Origin: Halomonas smyrnensis AAD6
GTDB taxonomy: Bacteria > Pseudomonadota > Gammaproteobacteria > Pseudomonadales > Halomonadaceae
Assembly (NCBI RefSeq): GCF_000265245.1
Contig: NZ_AJKS02000005.1
Coordinates: forward strand, 62,001-126,000
DNA length: 64,000 nucleotides
Direction: 5' to 3'
Positions 1 to 6,581 of this stretch are shown here, in pieces; the stretch's first letter is position 1; every line of letters starts with the position of its first letter. The position numbers and the translations under genes are program-made. The notes under the pieces were generated by a model. That model was not told where the DNA came from and made no database searches. It saw nothing but the letters and a program-made list of their open reading frames with translations.

Positions 1-130
1 CGTGGTTGAGCGTCAGCAGCGTCAGGTATTCCGGCGGGGTCTCCACCGGCCATAGCCGCAGCCCGCCGAGATCCGGGTGCTGATGAACGTAATCCAGCCA
101 TAGCTGCTGGATGAATTCTTCCCGCTGCAT
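1..130 (-). CDS. Unrecognised protein, N-terminal 43 residues only
   Basis: A gene runs off the left edge of the window; only the start is visible. The ATG lies at 130 on the minus strand and is preceded by a good purine-rich ribosome binding site (GGAAGAGG about 7 bases upstream). The visible residues begin MQREEFIQQLWLDYV and continue with a proline/leucine-rich stretch (RLWPVETPPEYLTLLTL). Codon use is GC3-rich and open throughout, which supports real coding. I do not recognise the family from this fragment and assign no function. The downstream neighbour on its 5' side is the glutaredoxin gene, separated by a hairpin. Confidence 0.6.
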   Translation of the reverse strand, partial: MQREEFIQQLWLDYVHQHPDLGGLRLWPVETPPEYLTLLTLNH

Positions 131-229
131 CCTGCCTCTTCCTCTGTCCGCGTAGTTGTCCCTTCAGGAGTGTAAGCCGCGCGGGTGTGGGCGGATTCAA
201 CGAGGCAGGAGGCGCGGCCATGACGCAAG

Positions 230-251
230 AAGGCCGCCCTCGGGCGGCCTT
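230..251 (-). terminator. Hairpin terminator after the glutaredoxin gene
   Basis: A perfect 10-bp inverted repeat (AAGGCCGCCC / GGGCGGCCTT, 2-base loop) lies 22 bases beyond the glutaredoxin stop. It is followed on the minus strand by a short pyrimidine stretch rather than a long T run, so termination strength is uncertain. Confidence 0.55.
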
Positions 252-273
252 CGTCTAGCACGTGTCGCGCGGC

Positions 274-552
274 TTACTGGGCGGCTTCTGCTTTCTCCAG
301 AAGCCCCTGTTCGCGAACGTACTGGTCGAACTCGGTGAAGCCGCCGATGTGGGTCTGGTCGGCGAAGATCTGCGGCACGGTCTCGACCGGCTTGCCGATG
401 GTCTTCTCCATGTCGGCCTTGGTGATGCCTTCCTCGTGGATGTCCACGTAGCGGTGCCCCTGGATGGCGCCGGCGCTCTCGAGCTTCTCGGCGAGCTCCT
501 TGGCGCGAACGCAGAACGGGCAGGCGGGGCGGCCGAAGATGACGACGAACAT
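274..552 (-). CDS. grxA: Glutaredoxin, GrxA type
   Basis: Small dithiol glutaredoxin (92 residues) expected to reduce disulfides with glutathione in the cytoplasm and to act as hydrogen donor for ribonucleotide reductase. The active-site CPFC is at residues 11-14. The E. coli Grx1-type signatures follow: RAKELAEKL, YVDIHEEGITK, the cis-proline segment KPVETVPQIF and HIGGFTEF. The start at MFVVIFG is chosen because an AGGAG sits at the right distance and the protein then matches family length; the upstream ATG in frame would add a 20-residue unrelated extension. It is monocistronic, with a hairpin 22 bp after the stop. Confidence 0.95.
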   Translation of the reverse strand: MFVVIFGRPACPFCVRAKELAEKLESAGAIQGHRYVDIHEEGITKADMEKTIGKPVETVPQIFADQTHIGGFTEFDQYVREQGLLEKAEAAQ

Positions 553-669
553 GGCATGACTCCTTGCATCACGGATGCATCGAAAGGGGATAAAGGCGAA
601 ATCGGGGGCCATTCTGCCCCAGCGACGCGCGTGTGGCCAATAGGCATCGGCTGGGGCGGCGATTGCATC

Positions 670-710
670 GCCCTATAGGGCGCTTGCCGCCGGGGGCGGC
701 GCCCCGGCGG
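670..710. other. Two adjacent GC palindromes between suhB-like gene and grxA
   Basis: The intergenic stretch 553-716 holds a perfect 12-bp palindrome GCCCTATAGGGC (670-681) and a hairpin with 9-bp arms CCGCCGGGG / CCCCGGCGG (687-695 and 702-710). Both lie just past the stop of the minus-strand phosphatase gene, so they may help end its transcript, but neither has a T tract. Confidence 0.35.
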
Positions 711-716
711 ACGGGC

Positions 717-1538
717 TCAGAGGGCGTCCTGGTCGCTGGCGTCGGCGTGGCGCAGCAGCTCGCCGAGTGGCTCGTGCAGCGCCGGGCTCGATACCAGCAG
801 GTTCTCGCCGTAGAGATCCTCGGGCAAGCCGCCGGGGACCGGATAGAGATGGCCGGTGCGCGCCCCGGCCTCGCGGGCGATCAGCAGGCCGGCGGCCAGG
901 TCCCAGGGCGAGACGCTCTCGTAGTAGGCGTCCAGGCGGCCGCTGGCCACGGCGCACAGGTCGAGGGCCGCGGAGCCGGCGCGGCGCACGTCTTGGCAGT
1001 GGGTGAGCACGGCCATCAGCCGGCGCATCAGCGGCGGCCGGCTGTCGCGGCGATAGGGGAAGCCGGTGCCGACCAGGCTGGTGGCCATCTCCTTGTTGCC
1101 GCTGGCGCGAATCGGCTCGCCGTTGCACCAGGCGCCGCGTCCGGCCAGCGCCGTGTAGGTCTCGCCGAGGAAGGGGGCGTGCACGACGCCGAGCCTCACC
1201 TTGCCGCCGCTGGCCCAGCCGACCGAGACTGCCACGTGGTGAAGGCCGTGGGCGAAGTTGACGGTGCCGTCGATCGGGTCCACCACCCACAGCGCATCGG
1301 GCCGTTCGAGGACCTCGCGGTCCGGGGCGAGCTCCTCGCTGAGCCGCGCTTCCTCCGGGAAGCTCGCCTCCAGCCGCTCGCCGATGTAGGTGTCCACCTG
1401 CAGGTCGATGTCGGTGACCAGTTCCTGGCCCTGCTTGTAGCGATGGTCGAAATCGCCCTGTTCGCGGGCCTCGATGATCATCCGCCCGGCGTGGGTGGCG
1501 ATGTCGACGGCGATCTCCAGGCGCTGTTCGGGGGTCAT
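717..1538 (-). CDS. Inositol monophosphatase family protein (SuhB-like)
   Basis: A 273-residue Mg2+-dependent sugar-phosphate phosphatase of the inositol monophosphatase family. The metal-binding motif WVVDPIDGTVNFAHG is present at about residues 83-97, the upstream LSEE glutamate pair near residue 67, and the second motif SVSPWDLAAG carries the C-terminal metal aspartate. E. coli SuhB is the nearest familiar relative, but the sequence is clearly divergent, and I do not claim it is the SuhB orthologue with its antitermination role. The true substrate (inositol-1-phosphate, or another sugar phosphate) cannot be read from sequence. The start at MTPEQRLE is supported by a GAGGAG site 6 bases upstream. 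Confidence 0.85.
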   Translation of the reverse strand: MTPEQRLEIAVDIATHAGRMIIEAREQGDFDHRYKQGQELVTDIDLQVDTYIGERLEASFPEEARLSEELAPDREVLERPDALWVVDPIDGTVNFAHGLHHVAVSVGWASGGKVRLGVVHAPFLGETYTALAGRGAWCNGEPIRASGNKEMATSLVGTGFPYRRDSRPPLMRRLMAVLTHCQDVRRAGSAALDLCAVASGRLDAYYESVSPWDLAAGLLIAREAGARTGHLYPVPGGLPEDLYGENLLVSSPALHEPLGELLRHADASDQDAL

Positions 1539-1651
1539 GGCGGCTCCTCGGGGTGTCGTTAGGCTTACCATGCTAGCAGTAACCCCCGGTCGGCTGGCTA
1601 TACTGGCCGCCCGTTCATCTCATCGTGTCATCTCAACGCAGGAGCGCCGTG

Positions 1652-2083
1652 ATGCAGGCCCTGTCCGCCGATCAGTACGACCGCCTTAACCGCCTGGCGC
1701 AGGCCTGGGAGCGCGACTTCCTGGAGGCCGCTTGCCGCGCCCCCGGCGACAACCCGCGGCTCGGCGTGGATGCCCTGTGCTTCCAGCCCCAGGCGCTGCC
1801 GGACGGTCGACGCGGCCTGCTGGGCGCGCTGATCACCCCTGGCTCGATGTCGCTGGCGCTGGTGCCGGAAGACGACGAGGCGTGTCCCGGCGAGGGGGCG
1901 CGCCTGACGCTGGCGCTGCCCTCCGGGCGCTATCCCTTCCAGGCGGTATCGCTGCGCGCCGGCGAGTGGCTGTGGCTGTGCACGCTGCTCGACGATCTCT
2001 CCGATCTCGATTCGGTGCAGGACGGCAGCCGGCTGGCCCAGCGGTTGATGGCGCAGGTGATGGCGCCGGCTGCCGCCGAGTAG
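1652..2083 (+). CDS. HybE-like ([NiFe]-hydrogenase assembly chaperone family) protein
   Basis: A 143-residue protein with the HybE family pattern: an N-terminal helix (YDRLNRLAQAWERDFL), then RLGVDALCF, LLGALITPGSMSLALVP, LPSGRYPFQAV, and a C-terminal helix starting from DLSDLDS. HybE proteins assist maturation of uptake hydrogenase. No hydrogenase gene is visible anywhere in this window, so here it is an orphan and its actual role is unclear. The ATG at 1652 follows GGAG with normal spacing. It is transcribed away from the phosphatase and sits 98 bp before the 3-hydroxybutyrate dehydrogenase gene. Confidence 0.7.
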   Translation: MQALSADQYDRLNRLAQAWERDFLEAACRAPGDNPRLGVDALCFQPQALPDGRRGLLGALITPGSMSLALVPEDDEACPGEGARLTLALPSGRYPFQAVSLRAGEWLWLCTLLDDLSDLDSVQDGSRLAQRLMAQVMAPAAAE

Positions 2084-2181
2084 GAGAAAGGTCGCTCTGG
2101 TGCAGTGCGGCAAAGGTTCATATGCTGGTGGCGCAGCGTCGTATCTTCAGCTTTCCCATGGAACTGCAACGAGGAGACTCC

Positions 2182-2952
2182 ATGACCGCTCAATCTTCCA
2201 CGCCGCGCGTGGCGCTCGTCACCGGCACCAGCAGCGGCATCGGCGAGGCCGTGGTGCGCCACTTCCGAGAGCAGGGCCATCAGGTGCTGGCCGTGGACTT
2301 CAATCCCGAGGGCCAGGCGATCGCCGAGCGCGCCGGCGCCGCCTTCTTCCAGGCCGACCTCACCGATGGAGAGGCCTGCAAGGCCGCGGTCGCCGATGCC
2401 CTGAGCCGCTTCGGCCGGCTCGATATCCTGGTCAACAATGCCGGCATTCAGCATGTGTCGTCGATCGAGGAATTCCCCGAGGCGCAGTGGCGTCGGATCA
2501 TCGATCTGATGCTGACCGCGCCCTTCCTGCTGACCCAGGCCGCCTGGCCCTCGATGCGCGAAAACGGCTGGGGCCGCATCGTCAACGTCGCCTCGATCCA
2601 CGCCCAGGTCGCGTCTCCCGGCAAGGCCGCCTACATCAGCGCCAAGCACGGCCTGATCGGGCTGACCAAGACCGCGGCCCTGGAAGGCGGCCCGCAGGGC
2701 ATCACCGCCAACGCCCTGTGCCCGGCCTATGTGAAGACGCCGCTGGTGGAGAACCAGATCGCCGACCAGGCGAGACTGAACCGGATGGACGAGCAGGAGG
2801 TGGTCGAGCAGATCATGCTCAAGAACGCCGCCGTCAAGCGACTGATCGATCCCGGCGAGGTGGCCTCGCTGGTGGGCTACCTGGCCTCCAATGCGGCGGG
2901 GGCCGTCACCGGCGCCAGCTGGAACATCGATCTGGGCTGGACGGCCCAGTAA
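2182..2952 (+). CDS. bdhA: 3-hydroxybutyrate dehydrogenase
   Basis: A classical short-chain dehydrogenase of 256 residues that interconverts (R)-3-hydroxybutyrate and acetoacetate with NAD, the step that returns poly-3-hydroxybutyrate breakdown products to central metabolism. The NAD motif TGTSSGIG is near residue 15 and NNAG near residue 87; the catalytic Ser...YISAKHG lies near 150. Family-typical segments ALCPAYVKTPLVE, QIADQAR and IDLGWTAQ at the C-terminus separate it from generic SDRs. ATG at 2182 follows GAGGAG. A strong hairpin terminator follows. PHB turnover fits a halomonad. Confidence 0.88.
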   Translation: MTAQSSTPRVALVTGTSSGIGEAVVRHFREQGHQVLAVDFNPEGQAIAERAGAAFFQADLTDGEACKAAVADALSRFGRLDILVNNAGIQHVSSIEEFPEAQWRRIIDLMLTAPFLLTQAAWPSMRENGWGRIVNVASIHAQVASPGKAAYISAKHGLIGLTKTAALEGGPQGITANALCPAYVKTPLVENQIADQARLNRMDEQEVVEQIMLKNAAVKRLIDPGEVASLVGYLASNAAGAVTGASWNIDLGWTAQ

Positions 2953-2987
2953 TCGCCGAGCGACAAGCGCCGAGCGCCGAGCGACAA

Positions 2988-3021
2988 GAAACCCCGAAGG
3001 CCCGGGCCTTCGGGGTTTCTT
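2988..3021. terminator. Bidirectional hairpin terminator between bdhA and regA
   Basis: A perfect inverted repeat with 16-base arms (2988-3003 and 3004-3019) ends in TTTC on the plus strand and GAAA-derived TTTC on the minus strand. It lies between two convergent genes and can serve both. It is embedded in a longer repeat shared with the prfC-yjjV gap (see findings). Confidence 0.8.
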
Positions 3022-3054
3022 CGCTGTGGGCGGTTTCAGGCTGCAGCTTGCGAC

Positions 3055-3594
3055 TCAGCGCCTGACCGGGCGCTTCTGCAGCTTGCGCTGCAGGGTGCGG
3101 CGATGCATGCCCAGCGCGCGGGCGGTGGCGGAGATATTACCGTCGTGCTCCTGCAGCACCTTCTGGATATGCTCCCAGGTCAGGCGGTTGATCGAGGGCG
3201 GATGCTCGGCGACCTCGGCCCCGGGATCGGCCTCTTCCTGTGACAGGGCGGCGAGAATCTCCTCGGCGTCGGCGGGCTTGCACAGGTAGTTCACCGCGCC
3301 GAGCTTGATCGCCTGCACCGCGGTGGCGATGCTCGAGTAGCCGGTCAGCACCACCACGCGGCAGTCCGGCACCACCTCGAGCATCTCGGGCAGCAGCTTG
3401 AGCCCCGACTCCTGTTCCAGCTTTAGATCCAGGGTGGCCATGGTGGGCGCATGCTGGCGCGCCAGCGACAGGGCGTGCTCGGCGTCGTGGGCCACCAGCA
3501 CCTCGAAGCCGCGCCGGCTCATGGCGCGGTGCAGCACGTGGCAGAACATCTCGTCGTCATCGACGATCAGCAGGCGTTCGTCGGTCTCTTGCAT
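3055..3594 (-). CDS. regA: Redox response regulator, RegA/PrrA/RoxR type
   Basis: A 179-residue response regulator. The receiver domain has the acidic pocket VDDDE (11-15), phospho-acceptor D56 in ATLDLKLEQESGL and the conserved lysine in YLCKPAD. After an acidic, proline-containing linker, the C-terminus is a Fis-like helix-turn-helix (GNISATARALGMHRRTLQRKL), the hallmark of RegA/PrrA/ActR/RoxR regulators that control respiration and redox genes. It lies 26 bp after the sensor kinase gene on the same strand, so the pair is one unit. The start at MQETDERLL is the first Met giving a normal receiver N-terminus and has GAGG upstream. Confidence 0.92.
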   Translation of the reverse strand: MQETDERLLIVDDDEMFCHVLHRAMSRRGFEVLVAHDAEHALSLARQHAPTMATLDLKLEQESGLKLLPEMLEVVPDCRVVVLTGYSSIATAVQAIKLGAVNYLCKPADAEEILAALSQEEADPGAEVAEHPPSINRLTWEHIQKVLQEHDGNISATARALGMHRRTLQRKLQKRPVRR

Positions 3595-3620
3595 GGCATC
3601 CTCGCTGGAATCGGGGCCGC

Positions 3621-4892
3621 TCAGACGGCGGGGGCGCTGCGAGGCAGGGTCACCTCGGTCAGGGTGCCGCCCTCGGGATGATTGTACAGCCGCACGCCGC
3701 CGCCGAAACGGTTGATGGTGGCATGGGTCAGGAACAGGCCGATGCCGAGGCCCTTGCTCTTGGTGGACACGAAGGTCTCGCCGAGCTGGTCGGCGATGTC
3801 CAGCGACACGCCGGGGCCGTGATCGCGAATGTCGATCACCACCTCGTCGGCCTTCCAGTCGAGCTGGATGAGGATGTTGTCCGGGTTGGCATCGGCGGCG
3901 TTGTTGAGCAGGTTGGTCATCGCCTGGGCGAGGGTGGTGTCGACGGTCAGGCGCGGCGTGCCGCGGCGGCCGGTCACCTCGAGGCGGTAGCCGACGTCCG
4001 GGCGCAGCACCAGCCAGCGCTGCACGACCTCCTCGAGCCACTCGGTGGCCTCGCGCACCTCGGGGCTGGCCATGCGGCGCCGGTCGGCGTTGTCCACCAG
4101 GTGGCGCAGCCGCGACTTGCAGGTGGCGACCTGCTCGCGCAGCAGGTCGATGTCCTTCTCCAGCAGCTCGTTGCCCCGGGCGTCCTCACGCATCTCGTTG
4201 AGCAGCACCGCCATGGTCGACAGCGGGGTGCCGAGCTCGTGGGCGGTGCCGGCGGCCTGGGTGGCCACGGCCAGCACCTGCTCGTTGCGCAGTACCGCCT
4301 CGCGGGTGCGCGACAGGGCCTGCTCGCGGCCGCGCAGGGCGCGGGCCATCTTGAAGATGAAGAAGGTCACCAGCCCCGCGGACAGCGCGAAGTTCAGCCA
4401 CACGCCGAGGATATGCAGGCTGATGCCGTCCTGCAGGTGCGGCATGCCGAGTTGAGGCACGGGATGATAGAAGATCATCAGGAAGCTGGTGCCGGCCAGG
4501 CCCGCGGCGGCCACGCCCCAGGCATGACGCCACGGCAGCGTGGCGGCGGCGATGGTCACCGGCACCAGGTAGTAGTTGATGAAGGGGTTGGTGGCCCCGC
4601 CGGTGAAGTAGAACAGCAGCGTCAGGCCCGCCATGTCGGCCAGCAGGTGCGCCAGGTATTCGCGGTGGCTGACGTCCCGTGGACGGCCCAGCCGCCACCA
4701 GGTACCGATGTTGATCAGCGCCATCACCACGATCACCGCGCCCACGGCGGGCAGGTCGAGCTCGAAGCCGAGCCCCGTCACGCCGATCACGATGCCGAAC
4801 AGGAAACCGGTCCAGGTGATGCCTCGGACGATGGTCAGGCGCACCATGTTGCGGTTGGGGGTGGACAGCGGCAGGGGCAGGGCGGCTGGCAT
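3621..4892 (-). CDS. regB: Membrane redox sensor histidine kinase, RegB/PrrB/RoxS type
   Basis: A 423-residue sensor kinase that autophosphorylates and passes phosphate to RegA in response to respiratory redox state. About six membrane segments occupy residues 25-185. The family's ubiquinone-sensing GGATNPF heptad is at 98-104. The H-box AAGTAHELGTPLST has its histidine at 218, and the redox-active cysteine of RegB proteins is matched by C258 in REQVATCKSRL. N and G boxes follow (NLLNNAADA, DHGPGV, GLGIGLFL). The chosen start MPAALPLPL gives a short cytoplasmic tail before the first membrane segment, with a weak GGAG upstream. Confidence 0.93.
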   Translation of the reverse strand: MPAALPLPLSTPNRNMVRLTIVRGITWTGFLFGIVIGVTGLGFELDLPAVGAVIVVMALINIGTWWRLGRPRDVSHREYLAHLLADMAGLTLLFYFTGGATNPFINYYLVPVTIAAATLPWRHAWGVAAAGLAGTSFLMIFYHPVPQLGMPHLQDGISLHILGVWLNFALSAGLVTFFIFKMARALRGREQALSRTREAVLRNEQVLAVATQAAGTAHELGTPLSTMAVLLNEMREDARGNELLEKDIDLLREQVATCKSRLRHLVDNADRRRMASPEVREATEWLEEVVQRWLVLRPDVGYRLEVTGRRGTPRLTVDTTLAQAMTNLLNNAADANPDNILIQLDWKADEVVIDIRDHGPGVSLDIADQLGETFVSTKSKGLGIGLFLTHATINRFGGGVRLYNHPEGGTLTEVTLPRSAPAV

Positions 4893-4965
4893 GGGGGCTC
4901 CGCGGCAGAATCGTGCTCGCGATGATACCCGATCGCTCCGCACCGCGTCCCGCGGCGGGGTGCGG

Positions 4966-5172
4966 TCAGGCGTCGCTCCCCGACCGGCCGTGGTCGCCGC
5001 CCCGTGACCAGCGCATGGCGCGCCCGGTCAGCAGGTCCACGCTCATCACCCCGGAGGTCACCGCCGGCCGGCGGGGCTTCGGCGATGATGATGGCGTGAT
5101 GGTGTCGTGTCCGGCCCCGGCCCCTGGCCGGCTGCTCCGGAGCTGAACGCCCAGACCCAGGATGTCGCGTCC
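4966..5172 (-). pseudogene. Possible remnant of a gene upstream of regB
   Basis: In the 438-bp gap between regB and the efflux operon, one minus-strand frame stays open for about 68 codons. It has strikingly GC3-rich codon use and ends with the protein-like segment SGVMSVDLLTGRAMRW before a TGA at 4966-4968. It has no suitable start and is bounded upstream by an in-frame TAG at 5173-5175. I cannot assign a family. It could be the decayed 3' end of a lost gene or a chance frame in high-GC DNA. The rest of the gap holds the weak promoter-like sequence before the efflux genes. Confidence 0.25.
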
Positions 5173-5292
5173 CTATCGCATCGATCGTCTCCCCTGGAAG
5201 TCGGGGCACGACCCTAGGGGCGCGGGATGACGGAACCATGACGGCGCGCAAGCCGACGACGAATCTCGGGTTTCTCCCCGCGGTTCAGACGG

Positions 5293-5298
5293 TATATT
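5293..5298 (+). promoter_or_regulatory. Possible -10 element of the RND efflux operon
   Basis: TATATT lies 33 bases before the ATG of the membrane-fusion gene. The -35 region at 16-17 bases spacing is poor, so an activator or misassignment is possible. Confidence 0.25.
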
Positions 5299-5330
5299 GG
5301 AGTCTTCGAATCCTGTCCGATGGATGGCCG

Positions 5331-6581
5331 ATGCGACGATTGCTGATCCCCGTGCTGTTCCTGGCGCTCGGTGCCGGCGCCTTTCTCGGCCTGCGGGCGA
5401 CGCGCCCGGAGCCCGCCGAGGTGGCGCCCCAGGAGCGCAGCTGGCGCGTCGAGACGCTGTCCGTGGCGCTGTCGAGCCATGCGCCGCTGCTGCCGCTCTA
5501 CGGCGAGATCGTCGCCCCGGAGGCGGTGACCTTCACCGCGCCGCTGCCCGCGCGCATCGCCGAACGGCCTGTGCGCGACGGCCAGCGCGTGGCCGAAGGC
5601 GAGCCGCTGGTGGTCCTGGACGAGGCGGACGTGGCGCCGGTGGTGGCGCGAGCCGAGGCCCGGGTCGCCGACCTGGCGGCGCAGATCGAGGCCGAACGCG
5701 TGCGCCAGCAGAGCGATCGCACCGCGCTGGCCCGGGAGCGCGAGATGCTCGACAACGCCGGCCGCCGGCTCGCGCGTGTGCGCTCGCTGTCCGATCGCAA
5801 TCTGGCCTCGGCCTCGTCGCTGGACGATGCCCGCGACGCCCTGGCCCAGGCGCGGGTGACCGTCGACGCCCGGGAAGGCGCCCTGGCCGGCCATCCCGCC
5901 CGGCTGGCCCAGCTCGAGGCCGGGCTGGCCGAGGCCAGGGCCGGGCTCGCCGAGGCGCGTCGCGACGCCGAACGAGCCAGGGTCCTGGCGCCCTTCGAGG
6001 GCATCGTCAGCGGCGTGACGGTGGCGCCCGGGGAGCGGGTCGGCGAGGGCGCCGAACTGCTGTCGATCTACCCGCGTGATGGCCTGGAACTTCGCGCCCA
6101 GGTGCCCAGCGCCTATCTCGGCGAGCTGCAGGCGGCGCTGGACGACGGCGAGCATCCCGTCGCCCAGGGCGAGGGCGCTCGGTTTCGCCTCGATGGCTTC
6201 GTCGGCGAGAGCGCGCCGGGCGGCACCGAGGCGATCCTGCGCCTGGTGGGCGAGCCCCGGGGACTGCGGCCGGGCAGCCTGGTCGACGTGACGCTGCGTC
6301 GCCCGGCGGTGGCGGATAGCCTGGCGGTCCCGGCCAGCGCGCTCTACGGCGACGAGGTGCTCTACCTGCGCGATGAGAACGATCGCATGCGTCGGCTGCG
6401 CGTCGAGCGTCATGGCCCGGTGAACGACGCCACGGCGCCCGGCGACGGCTGGGTGCTGGTCAGCGGCGCGGGGCTGGCCGACGGCCAGCAGGTGATCGTC
6501 ACCCATCTGCCCAACGCCGCGGAGGGCCTCAGGGTCGAGGTCGCCGGGGAAAAAGACCACAGGACCGGGGAGCGCCCATGA
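5331..6581 (+). CDS. RND efflux membrane-fusion (periplasmic adaptor) protein
   Basis: A 416-residue adaptor that links an inner-membrane RND pump to an outer-membrane channel. A hydrophobic N-terminal segment (about residues 3-22) anchors it or acts as a signal. The lipoyl half-motifs flank a long helical hairpin: ARIAERPVRDGQRVAEGEPLVVLDEAD before, and LAPFEGIVSGVTVAPGERVGEG after an Ala/Arg/Glu-rich coiled coil (about 95-195). A beta-barrel and C-terminal membrane-proximal domain follow. The start at 5331 is chosen because the upstream in-frame Met adds 31 residues with no signal character. The stop overlaps the next ATG by 4 bp. Confidence 0.88.
   Translation: MRRLLIPVLFLALGAGAFLGLRATRPEPAEVAPQERSWRVETLSVALSSHAPLLPLYGEIVAPEAVTFTAPLPARIAERPVRDGQRVAEGEPLVVLDEADVAPVVARAEARVADLAAQIEAERVRQQSDRTALAREREMLDNAGRRLARVRSLSDRNLASASSLDDARDALAQARVTVDAREGALAGHPARLAQLEAGLAEARAGLAEARRDAERARVLAPFEGIVSGVTVAPGERVGEGAELLSIYPRDGLELRAQVPSAYLGELQAALDDGEHPVAQGEGARFRLDGFVGESAPGGTEAILRLVGEPRGLRPGSLVDVTLRRPAVADSLAVPASALYGDEVLYLRDENDRMRRLRVERHGPVNDATAPGDGWVLVSGAGLADGQQVIVTHLPNAAEGLRVEVAGEKDHRTGERP

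Noticed and set aside
2100-3065. Plus-strand frame of about 320 codons overlapping bdhA
   Set aside because: Arg-rich out-of-frame shadow; bdhA has all SDR catalytic motifs and a good ribosome binding site.
4913-5146. Plus-strand frame of 77 codons in the regB-efflux gap
   Set aside because: Arg/Pro/Gly-rich, poor start context and no motif; the opposite strand has better codon bias.
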